Part shown: positions 1-12,218 of the stretch, in pieces | Position numbering within the stretch: position 1 is the stretch's first letter | Layout of the letters: the number at the start of each line of letters is the position of its first letter | Assembly: GCA_949358305.1 (NCBI GenBank) | Contig: OX442316.1 | Location: forward strand, 12,028,001-12,092,000 | Length of the DNA stretch: 64,000 nt | Direction: 5' to 3' | DNA from: Strigamia acuminata | Lineage: Eukaryota > Arthropoda > Chilopoda > Geophilomorpha > Linotaeniidae | The notes under the pieces: model-generated | Told to the model about the DNA's origin: nothing | Seen by the model: only the letters and a program-made list of their open reading frames with translations | Databases searched by the model: none | Program-made: the position numbers and the translations under genes

Positions 1-1613
1 GATTTACAAGTAGATTATTATGAATCTTCCCCTGGGTCACGGCGCTTTTTGTTAAGCCTCATAAATGAATGCCATTTTACACTTTCAAAATCAGCTTAAT
101 AAAAATGAATAATAAATTTTTACGTCCTGTTAGTCTGAGAACCAAAACACACTAATAAACAACTGTAAATCGTAGTTGATCATTTAGCGAATCTTATTTA
201 TTTGCGTGCAACTTGTATCTTTTTAATGCAAAGTTCTAACTAATATCTATAATTTTTGAAATTATTCCTTCACTTTCTTTCACCGTTAATTCACTTCCTG
301 AACCATTAATGAGGTTTATCGATTTACAATTTGTAGTTTAGTTTGCCATTCAAAACAACGAAATAGAAATTAACCGGGAAAAAACTTATACGGGTCACAT
401 ACTAAGCATATTTTGGAGTGTTCGTACTCCATTAACAACAACAATCCAACTCCATCACATCGTAAGGAACACATTACATTTCTATCATACTTTATAAATT
501 ACTTTTGTGGTTTTAATACGGTACAATGAATAGCAAGAAAAAGAAAATGATAATGACAAATTAAGACACCGCACGTGTGTATGTTCAATCGCACGAACTG
601 TCTGTGATAGATGGTGATTAGTGTCACTTTTATAGAGAGATAATTGAGGAACAATTTTCAGCCGACTTTTAATTAAAATGCCACATTTTGTATTCTGACG
701 AATAATTTTGGTTTTTTAATCCCTTAAGTGATGACAAATGTGTACAATATATTTCGTTAGTCACTGGACGGCCTTTTGACTTTAATAATTAGGTAAATAC
801 AGAAAAAAATTTGCTTGAATGTATACATTTTTTTTGTACCTGATAAACTGCAAGTTCAAGTAAATTGTACGCTGACACTTACACTAATTAACGTAAACGC
901 AAACAAGTCATCAAGTCAAGAAAATGTGAAAATAAATACATTATTGCGTGCAGGCAATGAAATTAAGCTACTTTCAACATACTGTACACAAAAGTTCAAT
1001 TCATAAATTGAGACATGAAGTGAAGCGTTGAATTACCTAGATAGTAGTTTATGGATTATTTTTTAATTCTCGCAATTTTAATAAAGTAATTTTTGTTGAA
1101 AGCAGATTGAAATTTTAACTTATCTGATGATTTTCTTCTTGGTCGAAATAAAACATGCTTTGCATTCAAAGAAATTGCGACATTTTATGGGGTTTACATG
1201 TGCAAAATAAAGAACTTAGGGTAAAACCAGACTTCCGACCGCGCGTCATCCAATCTCATGTCCAAAAGCGCCGCTTCGATGTTGGATTATCTGCACAACT
1301 CTGTGCACTGACGCGCGTTCCCCCACTTGTGAAACACTCTAGTTTTCACAGTATTTTCGAATTCTTATTGTATTTGAAGATTTCCATTGGACTAAGTGTG
1401 TAGATTAAGGGTTGAAGCCTTAATCCACCTCGCGTTTAAGTCAAACATTATTGCCAAAACAATAAAAAGCAACACGTCCTCGCCAAATTAAGCTTGGGGT
1501 CCTCCAACAGACAGAATTCATCACACAAATCGTTGTTGTTTCAGGGTTGCCAACAATTTACTGCACAAATGGCGGTTAATTCATATCTTGCGTTATTTTT
1601 GGGACACCCTTTA
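1..1613. other. AT-rich flank without recognised gene
   Basis: No open frame here resembles a protein I recognise, and the ORFs are 82 residues or less without splice-supported extensions. The stretch lies downstream of the 3' end of the first pickpocket unit. It is not part of the duplicated unit, because similarity to the other two units begins at about 1614. Confidence 0.5.
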
Positions 1614-4009
1614 CTAGAATCGTAATTGATAACATATTTGTCAAATTTTCAAAAGGCAATTAGTCCAGCGTATTATTAAATTGATTATGTGTAAATGTTT
1701 TATACAGAACAAAAGGTGGACATATGTCTTTATATAATAACAAGATAAGGACAGAAAAATGACATAAAAATTCAAAACTACAAATGGAATCGAAAAATGA
1801 GTCTTCCAATTTAATCTGATATACAGTACTACAGGTTTGTCCTACCTAAGCTGTGCAGCAATGACTAAAATTTAAAAATAAAAACCTTTGCTCACTGAAG
1901 TTCTTCACTATCATAAACAACATGTTTTTATTTTCTTCTTGCACTTTCATGGTTTACCTTTACCCAAGACAGGGCCCGACGAGCATACCTAACATACGAC
2001 AAAACACACATGCCCATAGCAAGCCCAAAACTATTTCCAATATCACAAATAAATGCAATCAATGTGTATACTTTAACTTCAATGATATGCTCCACCAGGT
2101 TGCTAAGCATTAGAAACACTATAGCAAAGGGTTGATCGGTCTTTTAAATTAGTGCATAAGAATTTATTTTAAAGTCAATTTCATCGCAAAGAGGATAACA
2201 AGGACACGATTTAGTTAAGTTATTGGATATGAGCATGAACGATTTCAGACTTTTTTTGGCTGCAGCTGTTGAATTGCAAGGCAAAATATTGTCAATTATG
2301 TCTTCAAGAAGAGGTAACCTATTATTACATTTTACTTAGATTTTAAATGGTAAGTTGTTGGACAATTTGTTTTGTACCTGCACAATTCAGCACACTGCAT
2401 TTGTTCTATTAAGCAGTTTCTTCTGCATCTTTTGCGATCTGCGCTGTCAGTACATGGATTTATTTTTGTATTCAGTCTACGAAACTGTATATAAAATAAT
2501 TAACAAATTACGAAATTACTAGCAGTATGATATTGTGATTCTTACAACTCGCATCTGAATATCATTTGTAGTAGTTCCGTGAACGGGAGCGTCAATAGTT
2601 GTTATTTGATCGTATTTCTCATAATCAGACGAATCATAATCACTGACAAATATCTATAACAAAGTAATTTGCAATAGTAATAAATTAAAAGATCTTAGTT
2701 ATTGGGATTACATAGTTTCAGCATTCTAACATTAATTCATACTTTATACACAGCATTTGGGCATTCGTAAATTGGAAGTTCTCCAAACGGAATAAACGGA
2801 ACTGGATGCATAGTAAAAAAGCCGGAATATTCTGTTTTCCCTGTACGGAAAATAACAAAAAATTTGTTTATCTCATAAAGAAAGACGGGTCATACACAGT
2901 ACAGACTAAGAGCATTGAGAGAAATACTTGCAATAACATCTTTTTCAATACATGCTTAGGAACTTCCAAGTTTTAACACAACATTTGTGACCGCTTGGCC
3001 ACCCAAGGGTGACCAGCGTCAATACCACACACCGCTCAATGGCCCTAAGGTCATCCCTTCTCGCGGAGTGGTATAACCCAGTATATGGAAGGGGGGAGCT
3101 GAGTGTGTGGGGAATAGAGAGAAGAGTGCTGGGTCTCAACAGAGACAGACGTGTGAAGTAAAGTCCTGAAGCCAGCGAGAGTCGTCGTACTCTGTGCTGA
3201 TTCTGCTGTCCTCCCCATTCACCATTGCGACGCTCAGTTGTGCGATGATGCATCCACTATAGCCTCCATGAGCGGTGTCATGGGCCGTACAGATGAGTAC
3301 GACAGAATGGTAATGTTTGACCAGCCACGTCATACATGCGGCTCCCTCCCTGTGTATGACGGGTCAGTTGCCGGTGTGACAGGCCTTCACAGCACTGCCT
3401 ACACGCAGTTAGACGAGAATGTCCAACCTCTAGACAACGAATTAAAGGCCAATAACCCAACAATGTAGAGTTCTTTGTCTTATTTACGTGAGTATACGTC
3501 CCACTCCATGGTAATCAGTCCCCACACTCCCCAGGCTGTCATGGAGAAGACCATACCGGTCACACTTTTGTAACTTATATGGGTGTTGAACGCAACATCA
3601 ATATATTTCATGGGTGTCACAGATCAAATAATAGTTTGCTTTAAGCTACACCACTGAGTGCACGATATGTGTCCGCCCAGAGCTAAAGCTGTTCTTGGAC
3701 AAGTCTCAATGATGCTGAATTTCTGTGTGCTAATGGTAACAGGTGATCAGCATGGTGAGCCAATAAAATTTTATTAATTAATCGGTCTATATTAATAAAA
3801 AAAAATGGGCATGGTCTATTTTTGACAAACGGTACTTACCAAATTTATAATGATCACAATTTCCCAAATGTGTTGCTACAGTCGATCGAGTTACATTGAC
3901 AGATACCAAATGCAAAGAATCCTAAAAATAACAGTAATGATTAGCGTTAAAAGAACCATAGTTGTTGACTTATTATGGAATTGTACCACAAGCCTTCTAA
4001 AGTCGCCTG

Positions 4010-4922
4010 TGTGGCAAAGTGGTTTCTTATGGTCCGGTGGAAATTAGAGTCAAATAAGGCAAACACATAGAAAGTTGAAATAGAAAAGAACAAAAGTTTA
4101 TTTAATTTGCCTTTATACAAAAGGCTGGTTCACACCAATAAATCCTAACACAATACTATCAAATACTACCAAATGGTATATGTAATTACAGGACATAATA
4201 CCATACTAACTAGACTACAAATACACAAAGCTAACATTGGTTAAATCTAACAATTCAAGAAACAGTAAAATTGCAAATGGTGGCAAACTTGGTACTCACA
4301 GATATTTTCCTTTGTCTGCTTCACACACAAAGACACACACTTCACACTGCTTTTCCCTGAATGTTCCAATGTTCTACTTAGATGTGGCATTCTGGATTCT
4401 TAGCCAAAGTTCCTTGAAGTTTCAGGAAGGTCTTCTCTGGATCCATAATTCTAGTTGGTCTTTAGAATTGGCTTGGAACAGGTTGAAGTGGCCTAACTTC
4501 TACTGCTTGGTCTGGGCTACTTGGAACTGCTCTCTGGGTGAACTGGTCAAGACAACATCTAACTGCAAAACTGGTTCTGCACACTGTGTTTCCACTATCT
4601 CTTTCACAAGTGCAGGAATGTTAGTTCCCACCCTTGTTAATCCCAATAGTGTCATCACCAATGCCATTTTCCATGTTTAACAGAGAGTTGATGACTCACC
4701 AAGCTCCTCCTCTGCTTAATCCCTTTTGCCGATTGGTTCCATGTATTCCTGGAATTGGTGACTCATCACTTAGTCACATCACAGGTGTCACAGCAGGTAT
4801 CTGAATGTTCAAAACGAGGCTGACCAATCAAGGTGTCCCACTGAAGTGTCCCATCGAGATGTATGGATGGCCAACAGTTGCCCCACAGAAATGTATGAGC
4901 AGCCAACAGTTGCCATACGACA
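4010..4922 (-). repeat. 3' LTR (913 bp)
   Basis: Direct repeat of 9428-10340. It has the same length and I saw no mismatch on reading. It has TG...CA ends in both orientations. A 147-codon open frame on the plus strand is the same in both LTRs and is probably fortuitous. Confidence 0.93.
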
Positions 4923-4935
4923 TCTCCCCTGTCGC
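4923..4935 (-). other. Polypurine tract candidate
   Basis: On the minus strand the bases directly before the 3' LTR read CGACAGGGGAGA. A purine run abutting the 3' LTR is the usual plus-strand priming site of LTR elements. Confidence 0.7.
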
Positions 4936-6014
4936 AAAAACTCTACGTCCCAAGAGTATTTGAGACACATAATCATTCCAGTCCCCTGGAATCCGATACA
5001 CTCACTAATTGATAACAACAATTCCACCAATCAACAATATTAGACACGTACCATATGTCTCCACAATAATTAACAATTCACCATCTGCCAATACCCTATT
5101 GCAATAAAACACTAATAATTTGTAATGAATCAACAAGGTATACAACGCAAGAATCATAAAATTCTCAACAACTTGATATACAAAAAAAAAACTCACTTTT
5201 CCAAATTTCAATAATTTCACACATGTCATAATGGGAAAATCATTTCCACAAGAAATTCCATACATAAAAAAAATTGCAATCAAACTTATCTTTACAACAA
5301 AACACTATTTGTGATAAAATGAACACACAAAAATCCTTCTAAATATTAGACAATTTCACAACATGTTATAATGAGAAAATCATCTCCATAAGGAACTTTT
5401 GCAACAAAATCATTGCACACTCTAAATTATTCTGCGACAAAACACAATCAAAACACAATTAAAACACAGTACCACCACTCATTTGCTTTGAGGAAAAAAA
5501 ATTCACCAAAAAAATATGACGTGAAAATAATACCTCGAAATATTTACAGAGGGGAAAAAAAAACTTCAAAATTTCATGTGATACAATACAAAAATATTAC
5601 TTTTCAAGAGAGAGAAAAAGGCAAGAGAAAGATTTGCAAAAACTGCCCCAATATATTTAATTAATAAAATAAAACAAGAAAACACTTAAGGTCACCATGT
5701 CTGCATTTCTCACCCCTTTTTTTTTTTTCCGTTTAATCCCTTAAGTTAATCCCCCTTTTGTCTTGATTCCTGGAATGAAATGTGATCCAGCATTCCTCTT
5801 GCTGCCATAGTGTCATAATTAAAACTGTCATGATTGGCACAATCCAACATTTAGGATTATAAGAAAACCAATCAAAAACACAAAATCCAAAAATCCTAAC
5901 TTCCTGTTTGCATCCAAATGCAAAAAATTTCAATCCACCCAAAATCTTTTAACCCTAAGGCCAAAAGTATATCCAAAAACTCAAAACCTTAGCATGCAAA
6001 ATGAAATCAACATT

Positions 6015-7682
6015 TTATGCAAAATTGATCTCCCCAGTAATGGGAAAATTCGAACCATGATGTTGTGAAAACAACCAAAAATCCAAAATTCCACGCCAAG
6101 TGAGGAATTCCCACTTGTTGTGCTTCTCCCCGGTCAAATACCGTATCCTTTCTGAATAGATCTGGAAGTGATGTACCATCATGTTAGTACACCCTAGATC
6201 AGAAATGTTCATTGCAAATTCATCTGGATCTTTTGTCACCAGATCCTTAACTAATGCTCTATTTAATTCTGTTATTCCAATCCTATTGTAGAACCCTTTT
6301 GATGTCTCCCAGCTATTCATAGTGAAACACACCATAGTTCTCCCTATTTTCTTGAACCCGGACCAAAATCTAGTCCTCCCACTGTTTTTGAACTTGGACC
6401 AAAATCTAGCCCTCTTCTTGTTTTTGAGCTTGGACCAAAATCTAATCCTCTCACTGTTTCTGAACTTGGACCAAAATCTAGCCCACCTATTGTAGAACCC
6501 CCTTGACACCTTCCGACTTACAATTGCGAAATGCACCATAGTTCGTCCCACCCTTTTATAGAACCTCCTTGACATCTTCCGACTTACAATTGCGAAATGC
6601 CTCCAAGTTTGTCCCATTCTTTTGACCAAAAACTTTAAAGTCGTTGCACTTCCTGTGCTTAGGGATCCCAATATCTGAGCCACCCTTTTATAGAACTTCC
6701 CTGATACCTTCCGACTTACAATTGCGAAATGCACCAAAGCTCGTCCAACTCTTACGACTAAAAGCCTCAATGTCGTTGCACTTCCTGTGCTTAGGGATCC
6801 CAATATCTGAGCCACCCTTTTATAGAACTTCCTTGATACCTTCCGACTAACAATTGCGAAATGCACCAAAGGTCGCCCTACCCTTACGACTAAAAACCTT
6901 AATTTGAACCAAAATCTAGTTCCCAATGTATTCCAATGGTTGACTTGTGACTTCCCTAATTCCCTCATTTTCCCAGCTGCTGACAAAAATCTTGTCCCTT
7001 GCATCACTAGGCCCTGGAGTGAATAAAACCATACTAAACAGAGATTTCTGGCTGTGAGTCCTACCTTGGATCCCACCCTGACCAAAAATCCTGCGGAAAG
7101 TTCAGCAATCACCACTGCAAATACTACACTATACAGGAAAAACATATACAGAAAATATGGCCACTGCTTAACCCATTGCGTTGTGTCTACTATGTGATCG
7201 TAATTAACAGTGCGCTCAAATTCTCCGTCCTGTATCTGCTGGTCGACCCATTGTGCTGAGAGGTCGGTGACCTGTGTACCCTTTGGCGTGTCACTTATTC
7301 CCAATACTGAATCTTCCACCTTGACATCTACAACCTCAGAATAATAGTTAACTTCTGCTTCCAATAATTCCCCCTCATAGAGATCACAGTGAATGAGAAT
7401 GTCCCCTTCATTAGGCGTGTCTTCTCCCTTTTCCATTTTACAGAGGTCGAGATGGCGGGGAATGTCCTGTAAATTCGGCGTGTTTTCCCTTCTGTTCATC
7501 TCAGTTTCCCCCTCCTGTACCAATGTCCCTATGGATGAACCAAAAGTCTCAAAAATCTGTTGCCATTCCTCTGGTTGCAAACTGTCATCATCTTCCAATT
7601 TCTCTACTCCATAACTCTCAAAATCCTCTAGACCCGTTTTTACCACGATTTGGGCTGTGATGGGACTTGGTCCTTGTCCCAT
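6015..7682 (-). CDS. Retrotransposon ORF2, repeat-rich membrane protein of unknown function
   Basis: A 555-residue ORF begins 8 nt after the gag stop. The frame is open upstream of its ATG to about 7740, so it overlaps gag by about 48 nt in the -1 register, where pol would normally begin. Residues 1-165 are acidic and contain repeated phrases. Around residues 172-205 there is one strongly hydrophobic segment (starting WPYFLYMFFLY), likely a membrane span. The C-terminal half is basic and built from internal repeats: about 44-residue blocks containing HFAIVSRKVS and FYKR, then roughly 14-residue blocks containing RFWSKFKN. I see no reverse transcriptase YXDD box, protease D[ST]G, zinc-binding or DDE signature. 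I do not recognise the protein. An envelope-like or membrane accessory role is only a guess from the hydrophobic segment. Confidence 0.6.
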   Translation of the reverse strand: MGQGPSPITAQIVVKTGLEDFESYGVEKLEDDDSLQPEEWQQIFETFGSSIGTLVQEGETEMNRRENTPNLQDIPRHLDLCKMEKGEDTPNEGDILIHCDLYEGELLEAEVNYYSEVVDVKVEDSVLGISDTPKGTQVTDLSAQWVDQQIQDGEFERTVNYDHIVDTTQWVKQWPYFLYMFFLYSVVFAVVIAELSAGFLVRVGSKVGLTARNLCLVWFYSLQGLVMQGTRFLSAAGKMRELGKSQVNHWNTLGTRFWFKLRFLVVRVGRPLVHFAIVSRKVSRKFYKRVAQILGSLSTGSATTLRLLVVRVGRALVHFAIVSRKVSGKFYKRVAQILGSLSTGSATTLKFLVKRMGQTWRHFAIVSRKMSRRFYKRVGRTMVHFAIVSRKVSRGFYNRWARFWSKFRNSERIRFWSKLKNKKRARFWSKFKNSGRTRFWSGFKKIGRTMVCFTMNSWETSKGFYNRIGITELNRALVKDLVTKDPDEFAMNISDLGCTNMMVHHFQIYSERIRYLTGEKHNKWEFLTWRGILDFWLFSQHHGSNFPITGEINFA

Positions 7683-7690
7683 CTGCCCTT

Positions 7691-8617
7691 CTATTTTAAC
7701 GGAGCCTGTTGGGGTTTTTCTGGGGCTGGCTCGACTTGATTATCCTCTCTCGAGTCATTAAATGCCCCTTCATTGTTTGCACATCTGTAGTTGGTGTGCC
7801 CTTTGCCCCCACACAACGTGCATTCCCAATCTCGTTTCGGAACTTTGCATTCCCTTCCCCAATGTCCCACTTCCTGACATTTATAACACGTACTAGAAGA
7901 ATTTCCTACATTGCCAACATGTGCAGTTTGTTTCTGCTGCATTGCTACTGTGAGTTCCCTAATTGCCTTTAAAATGCCATCTAGCTTGTCCGGTTCCTCA
8001 GTTTTGGGTTTTGGCGTTGCACTTGCCAATTCCAACTTAGCAAGCCCTGAGTTCCCTCTACTAGAATAGAATGAGAGTCCCAGCTCCTGCTTTGCTGCCC
8101 AGGCCACACATTCGTCAAAGGTGTCAAAGTCCTCAGCCAAAATGACTTGTTTGGATAGTTCACCAGTGAGTCCCGCAATGAACCTCGACTGCAGTTGAAA
8201 ATCGTCGCGCTCACCCGCTTTTTCCCCTTCTTCAAAACAAAGTTCCCAAAGCCCCTTGATCCTTGAGGCAAAAGTTGTAGCCGACTCCCCTTTCTTTTGG
8301 GCAGCCTGACTAAACTTATCAAACTTGGCGTGTCTTGTTTCTCTGACTCCGAACCTCGCCAATAACATCTTCTCAAAGTCGGCCACTATCTCACAGTCCA
8401 TAGCTAGTGTATGCTCGTCGACCCAAACCCTCGCTTCATCGTGGAATTTTGATCTCATCAAACTACAAGTGAAGCTTTCACTCCACTTGCCTAGCTTAGC
8501 AGCAGCCTTGGCATTCTTTATGAAGCCTTCTACCTTGGCACCTTTCCCATTGCCTGAGAACTTGGGCACTAGGCTCTGCATCATTGAAGGTGTTATTTCT
8601 CCCTTCTCTTCAGCCAT
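7691..8617 (-). CDS. gag: Gag polyprotein of LTR element
   Basis: About 308 residues, starting from MAEEKGEI. An upstream in-frame extension to 8725 exists but looks like leader. The first two thirds resemble the Ty3/gypsy-type retrotransposon Gag fold: a PKFSG-like start, helical segments, and a conserved stretch around FEKMLLARFG. The C-terminus carries two CCHC-type zinc knuckles: CYKCQEVGHWGREC (CX2CX4HX4C) and a CTLCGGKGHTNYRC variant. Such proteins assemble the virus-like particle and bind the element RNA. The frame is intact, consistent with a recent insertion. ORF2 lies in the -1 frame immediately downstream. Confidence 0.88.
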   Translation of the reverse strand: MAEEKGEITPSMMQSLVPKFSGNGKGAKVEGFIKNAKAAAKLGKWSESFTCSLMRSKFHDEARVWVDEHTLAMDCEIVADFEKMLLARFGVRETRHAKFDKFSQAAQKKGESATTFASRIKGLWELCFEEGEKAGERDDFQLQSRFIAGLTGELSKQVILAEDFDTFDECVAWAAKQELGLSFYSSRGNSGLAKLELASATPKPKTEEPDKLDGILKAIRELTVAMQQKQTAHVGNVGNSSSTCYKCQEVGHWGRECKVPKRDWECTLCGGKGHTNYRCANNEGAFNDSREDNQVEPAPEKPQQAPLK

Positions 8618-9410
8618 GTTGAATGAATGAACAAAAGTTGGGAAAAAAAAAATGAATTCAAATCTCTTTCTAGCAATAAATGCACACAGGAAATGCCTAA
8701 ACTTACTTTGGTATCTTAGCAACAAAGGCTAGTACAACCAATAGAAACAGTAGTTTATAACAACAGAATTGTACTTAAATTATTCCAATACTGTGCCAAA
8801 CCACCAAACCAAATCAAGAATTCAAAAGAATTCCAAAGTTAAAATTCCAAAAAAAATTCTATTCAAAATTTAAAATTTCCCTCCAAAATCTCAACTTCCA
8901 AAAATCAAAGACTCTCTAAAAGCATTCCCAAAATTATTTTAACCCAATTAAAATCTAAAAGAAAATTATTCTTAACAAAAATCTTAACTGTGCCAAATTC
9001 CAATGCACTATCTATGAGTCATGCAAACAGGTGTTTGAACAGGTGCAGCTGTATCCTGTTCATAATCCTTTCAATATTTTTCAAATTCCTCAACAGCTCA
9101 CAAGACAATAGAGCATCTGCTGGGTAAAATATAACACAAAGGAATTCCAGTTTCTTGGAAATTCCAACAAAATAACTTGGTTTTTAAACCACACTTTTTA
9201 CCCCAAAAGTTGAAGAATAAACGCCAATTTTTAACCTAATCTCGGAACCATTCTGATTGTTAAACTAAAAAAAACAACTATTTTAAGACCAAAACCCATT
9301 TTTAAAATTTAGAATAGATAAAAAAATCTCAAAAAAAAAATTCTCAGGGGAAAAAAAAATTTAAATTATTAAAACTTCAATTTCCCAAAATTTCCCTTAA
9401 CAATCAGTCC

Positions 9411-9426
9411 AAATGTCACGGCACCA
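9411..9426 (-). other. Primer-binding-site candidate
   Basis: One base inside the 5' LTR the minus strand reads TGGTGCCGTGACATTT. It begins with TGG, which complements a tRNA CCA end. I cannot name the tRNA with confidence. Confidence 0.7.
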
Positions 9427-9427
9427 T

Positions 9428-10340
9428 TGTGGCAAAGTGGTTTCTTATGGTCCGGTGGAAATTAGAGTCAAATAAGGCAAACACATAGAAAGTTGAAATA
9501 GAAAAGAACAAAAGTTTATTTAATTTGCCTTTATACAAAAGGCTGGTTCACACCAATAAATCCTAACACAATACTATCAAATACTACCAAATGGTATATG
9601 TAATTACAGGACATAATACCATACTAACTAGACTACAAATACACAAAGCTAACATTGGTTAAATCTAACAATTCAAGAAACAGTAAAATTGCAAATGGTG
9701 GCAAACTTGGTACTCACAGATATTTTCCTTTGTCTGCTTCACACACAAAGACACACACTTCACACTGCTTTTCCCTGAATGTTCCAATGTTCTACTTAGA
9801 TGTGGCATTCTGGATTCTTAGCCAAAGTTCCTTGAAGTTTCAGGAAGGTCTTCTCTGGATCCATAATTCTAGTTGGTCTTTAGAATTGGCTTGGAACAGG
9901 TTGAAGTGGCCTAACTTCTACTGCTTGGTCTGGGCTACTTGGAACTGCTCTCTGGGTGAACTGGTCAAGACAACATCTAACTGCAAAACTGGTTCTGCAC
10001 ACTGTGTTTCCACTATCTCTTTCACAAGTGCAGGAATGTTAGTTCCCACCCTTGTTAATCCCAATAGTGTCATCACCAATGCCATTTTCCATGTTTAACA
10101 GAGAGTTGATGACTCACCAAGCTCCTCCTCTGCTTAATCCCTTTTGCCGATTGGTTCCATGTATTCCTGGAATTGGTGACTCATCACTTAGTCACATCAC
10201 AGGTGTCACAGCAGGTATCTGAATGTTCAAAACGAGGCTGACCAATCAAGGTGTCCCACTGAAGTGTCCCATCGAGATGTATGGATGGCCAACAGTTGCC
10301 CCACAGAAATGTATGAGCAGCCAACAGTTGCCATACGACA
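9428..10340 (-). repeat. 5' LTR (913 bp)
   Basis: Upstream LTR in the sense orientation of the element. It matches 4010-4922 throughout my reading. Its outer edge joins the interrupted pickpocket bridge exon, whose ORF continues a few codons into the LTR. Confidence 0.93.
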
Positions 10341-12218
10341 CCTGCTAAAGGATCCAGTTTTGCTTTCTCCCACAAAAATTCAAAAGTATATTTTGATTCC
10401 GTCATATATAAATCTAGCAATTCCACGTCGCACCAGTTGGTAATATTACTACGCTTTCGTTTCACGTATCGTTTTTTGTAACTTGACAATCTTAAATTTT
10501 CTCCGCAAATAGTAAGTGATGGAAAGGCGACCTCCTGTTGATGATCCAATTCCACTACGTTTCGTGTAGGAATCTTCAAATAATACGATCCCCGCTCTTG
10601 AATCATGAACACAGCCAACGATGTACACAAAATAAGCGTTGCAATCCATGAATAATTAATACCAAAATGTACAACTTGTGCTTCTTTATCAGTGTGCATC
10701 TTGAAAACCAATGCTTCTATTCGATTTGATTTCGCCTTTTTATCCCGTCTGATTGAAAACTCTATAGCCCTTTGTAAAATGTCAATAATTGACAGCAAAG
10801 AAAACCCCATAAATAAACTTAAATTTCCGCCTATGTCTGCTAATAAACTTATTTGATCATAGGCACGTCTCTGAGTTAGTGTCACAATCAAATTATCCAC
10901 AGACAATTTTAATATGCATTCCATGACATTAATTTGAATTGGGTCGACCGCAAACATATACATTAATTCAGAACAAGTTTGCAAACAGTTGCAGCCGGTG
11001 TAAACTCTAGGAAGTAAAGTTGTTTGCATTGCTCTGAAAAAACTGTATTTGGATTCTTCTATATTACTGATGTTGCAAACCGGTAGTTTGATTCTCGGAT
11101 TAAAAAACGGCAATCTATTTATATTTATTTGTATAATTTACGTATATAAACTTTAGTTGTGATTCAATTACCTGCATGGGGCTAATTTTCCTAATCGTTT
11201 GGTTACGCAGTTTTCATAACACTTTTCAAACTCTTCATCAGTTACACACGGCCTCTGACTAGTACTACCAAATTGGTACTGCAATTAAGGAGTAAATAAA
11301 ACTTTAACATTTTTTAATGATGTTCAATTTATTTTATTACTCACCGATCTGAACATGACTTTCATGTCATACTCATAACCGCTCATAAGAATCATTAAGT
11401 GTGAAGATTCTACTTTGTCGGAAATTGATAGCTGAAACAATATGTAAGGAATTGACTTAGTACTCTCAAAATTAGTTCGTAATAAAGCAATTACAATCGA
11501 CACGCGTGGCGTGCACATTTTTCCTGGGAGTAAACTTATTACAAGTTTCGAATTTATCTTTTTTCTTTCGACCGCTTCTGCTTGGCAATAATTTTAAATA
11601 TTATTGTAATTAATTTTTTTTTCTAAATACTTAACTATTTATATGTACATCGGTACATTGGCCCAATAGATTGGTCCTGAGTGACGTAGGTATCGGCTGT
11701 CGAGCAATTTCCTGGAAAAATAAATTAAAATTATTGTTTGGCCACAATAATTTATTGTCCCCACTCACGTTTTCGAACTCAATTTTGTCCAATATGTTCG
11801 ATTTGTTTTCGTAATGCCACACTTTATTGAAGTCGATTTCATCTTCATCCCACATTTTAATCGGAGTGGCAAAGCAAGCCATAATATCATATTTCACTTG
11901 TTCTTCCATCAGCTTGGCTAAATAATCATTCTCTACTGAACACATTGCAAATGGCGGAAACTTTAGTGATTGCACGTTGTCAATACGAATATCGACTGCG
12001 AGTGGATACGTGAAATAATAAACAATTCTTTCCGTTATCTGGTAAAAACAAAGAGAAAAACAGACGAACACAATGCAAAACCATTTTTTCTTAAATAGCG
12101 TAGAATGAGCCGGATCAATCAAATCTTGGTATTCGGATGGCAATTGAGGTTTTCGTAAATTTCTCGCAGATTCTTGTATTAATCGACGAAGTTTTCTCTC
12201 GCTCCAAACTGAAGTCAT

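Larger units (their letters stand above)
4010..10340 (-). mobile_element. LTR retrotransposon with Gag but no recognisable pol
   Basis: The element is 6331 bp, with 913-bp direct repeats at both ends (TGTGG...CGACA), flanked by CCTG at 4006-4009 and 10341-10344. The coding strand is minus, so the right repeat is the 5' LTR. A primer-binding-site candidate lies one base inside the 5' LTR and a purine tract abuts the 3' LTR. Between them lie gag and a second long ORF. No protease, reverse transcriptase, RNase H or integrase motif is visible. The roughly 0.8 kb leader (8618-9410) and the 1.1 kb 3' region (4936-6014) hold no convincing ORF. It looks non-autonomous and, by its matching LTRs and intact ORFs, young. 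Confidence 0.93.
1928..12218 (-). pseudogene. ppk: Two-module pickpocket (DEG/ENaC) gene, copy 1, broken
   Basis: This is the paralogue of the intact genes at 14354-18248 and 21514-25439, with the same exon order: exon 1 at 12218, the bridge exon from about 11114, and the last exon ending at 1928. Two lesions make it non-functional. An LTR retrotransposon (4010-10340, target duplication CCTG) sits inside the large bridge exon, which encodes the end of module 1 and the start of module 2. In addition, the last exon has a TAA (about 2147-2149) where the paralogues have CAA (Gln), upstream of the second pore helix. The remaining exons keep frame and splice signals, so decay is recent. A truncated protein of module 1 plus the first part of module 2 remains conceivable if transcription ends in the LTR. 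Confidence 0.85.

Noticed and set aside
4237-4680. 147-residue plus-strand ORF, also at 9655-10098
   Set aside because: It lies inside the LTRs, antisense to the element, starts with TTG and matches no family. The two copies agree only because the LTRs are the same.
6015-7682. ORF2 as a pol polyprotein
   Set aside because: No reverse transcriptase, protease, RNase H or integrase motifs can be seen in 555 residues, and the C-terminal half is made of short internal repeats.
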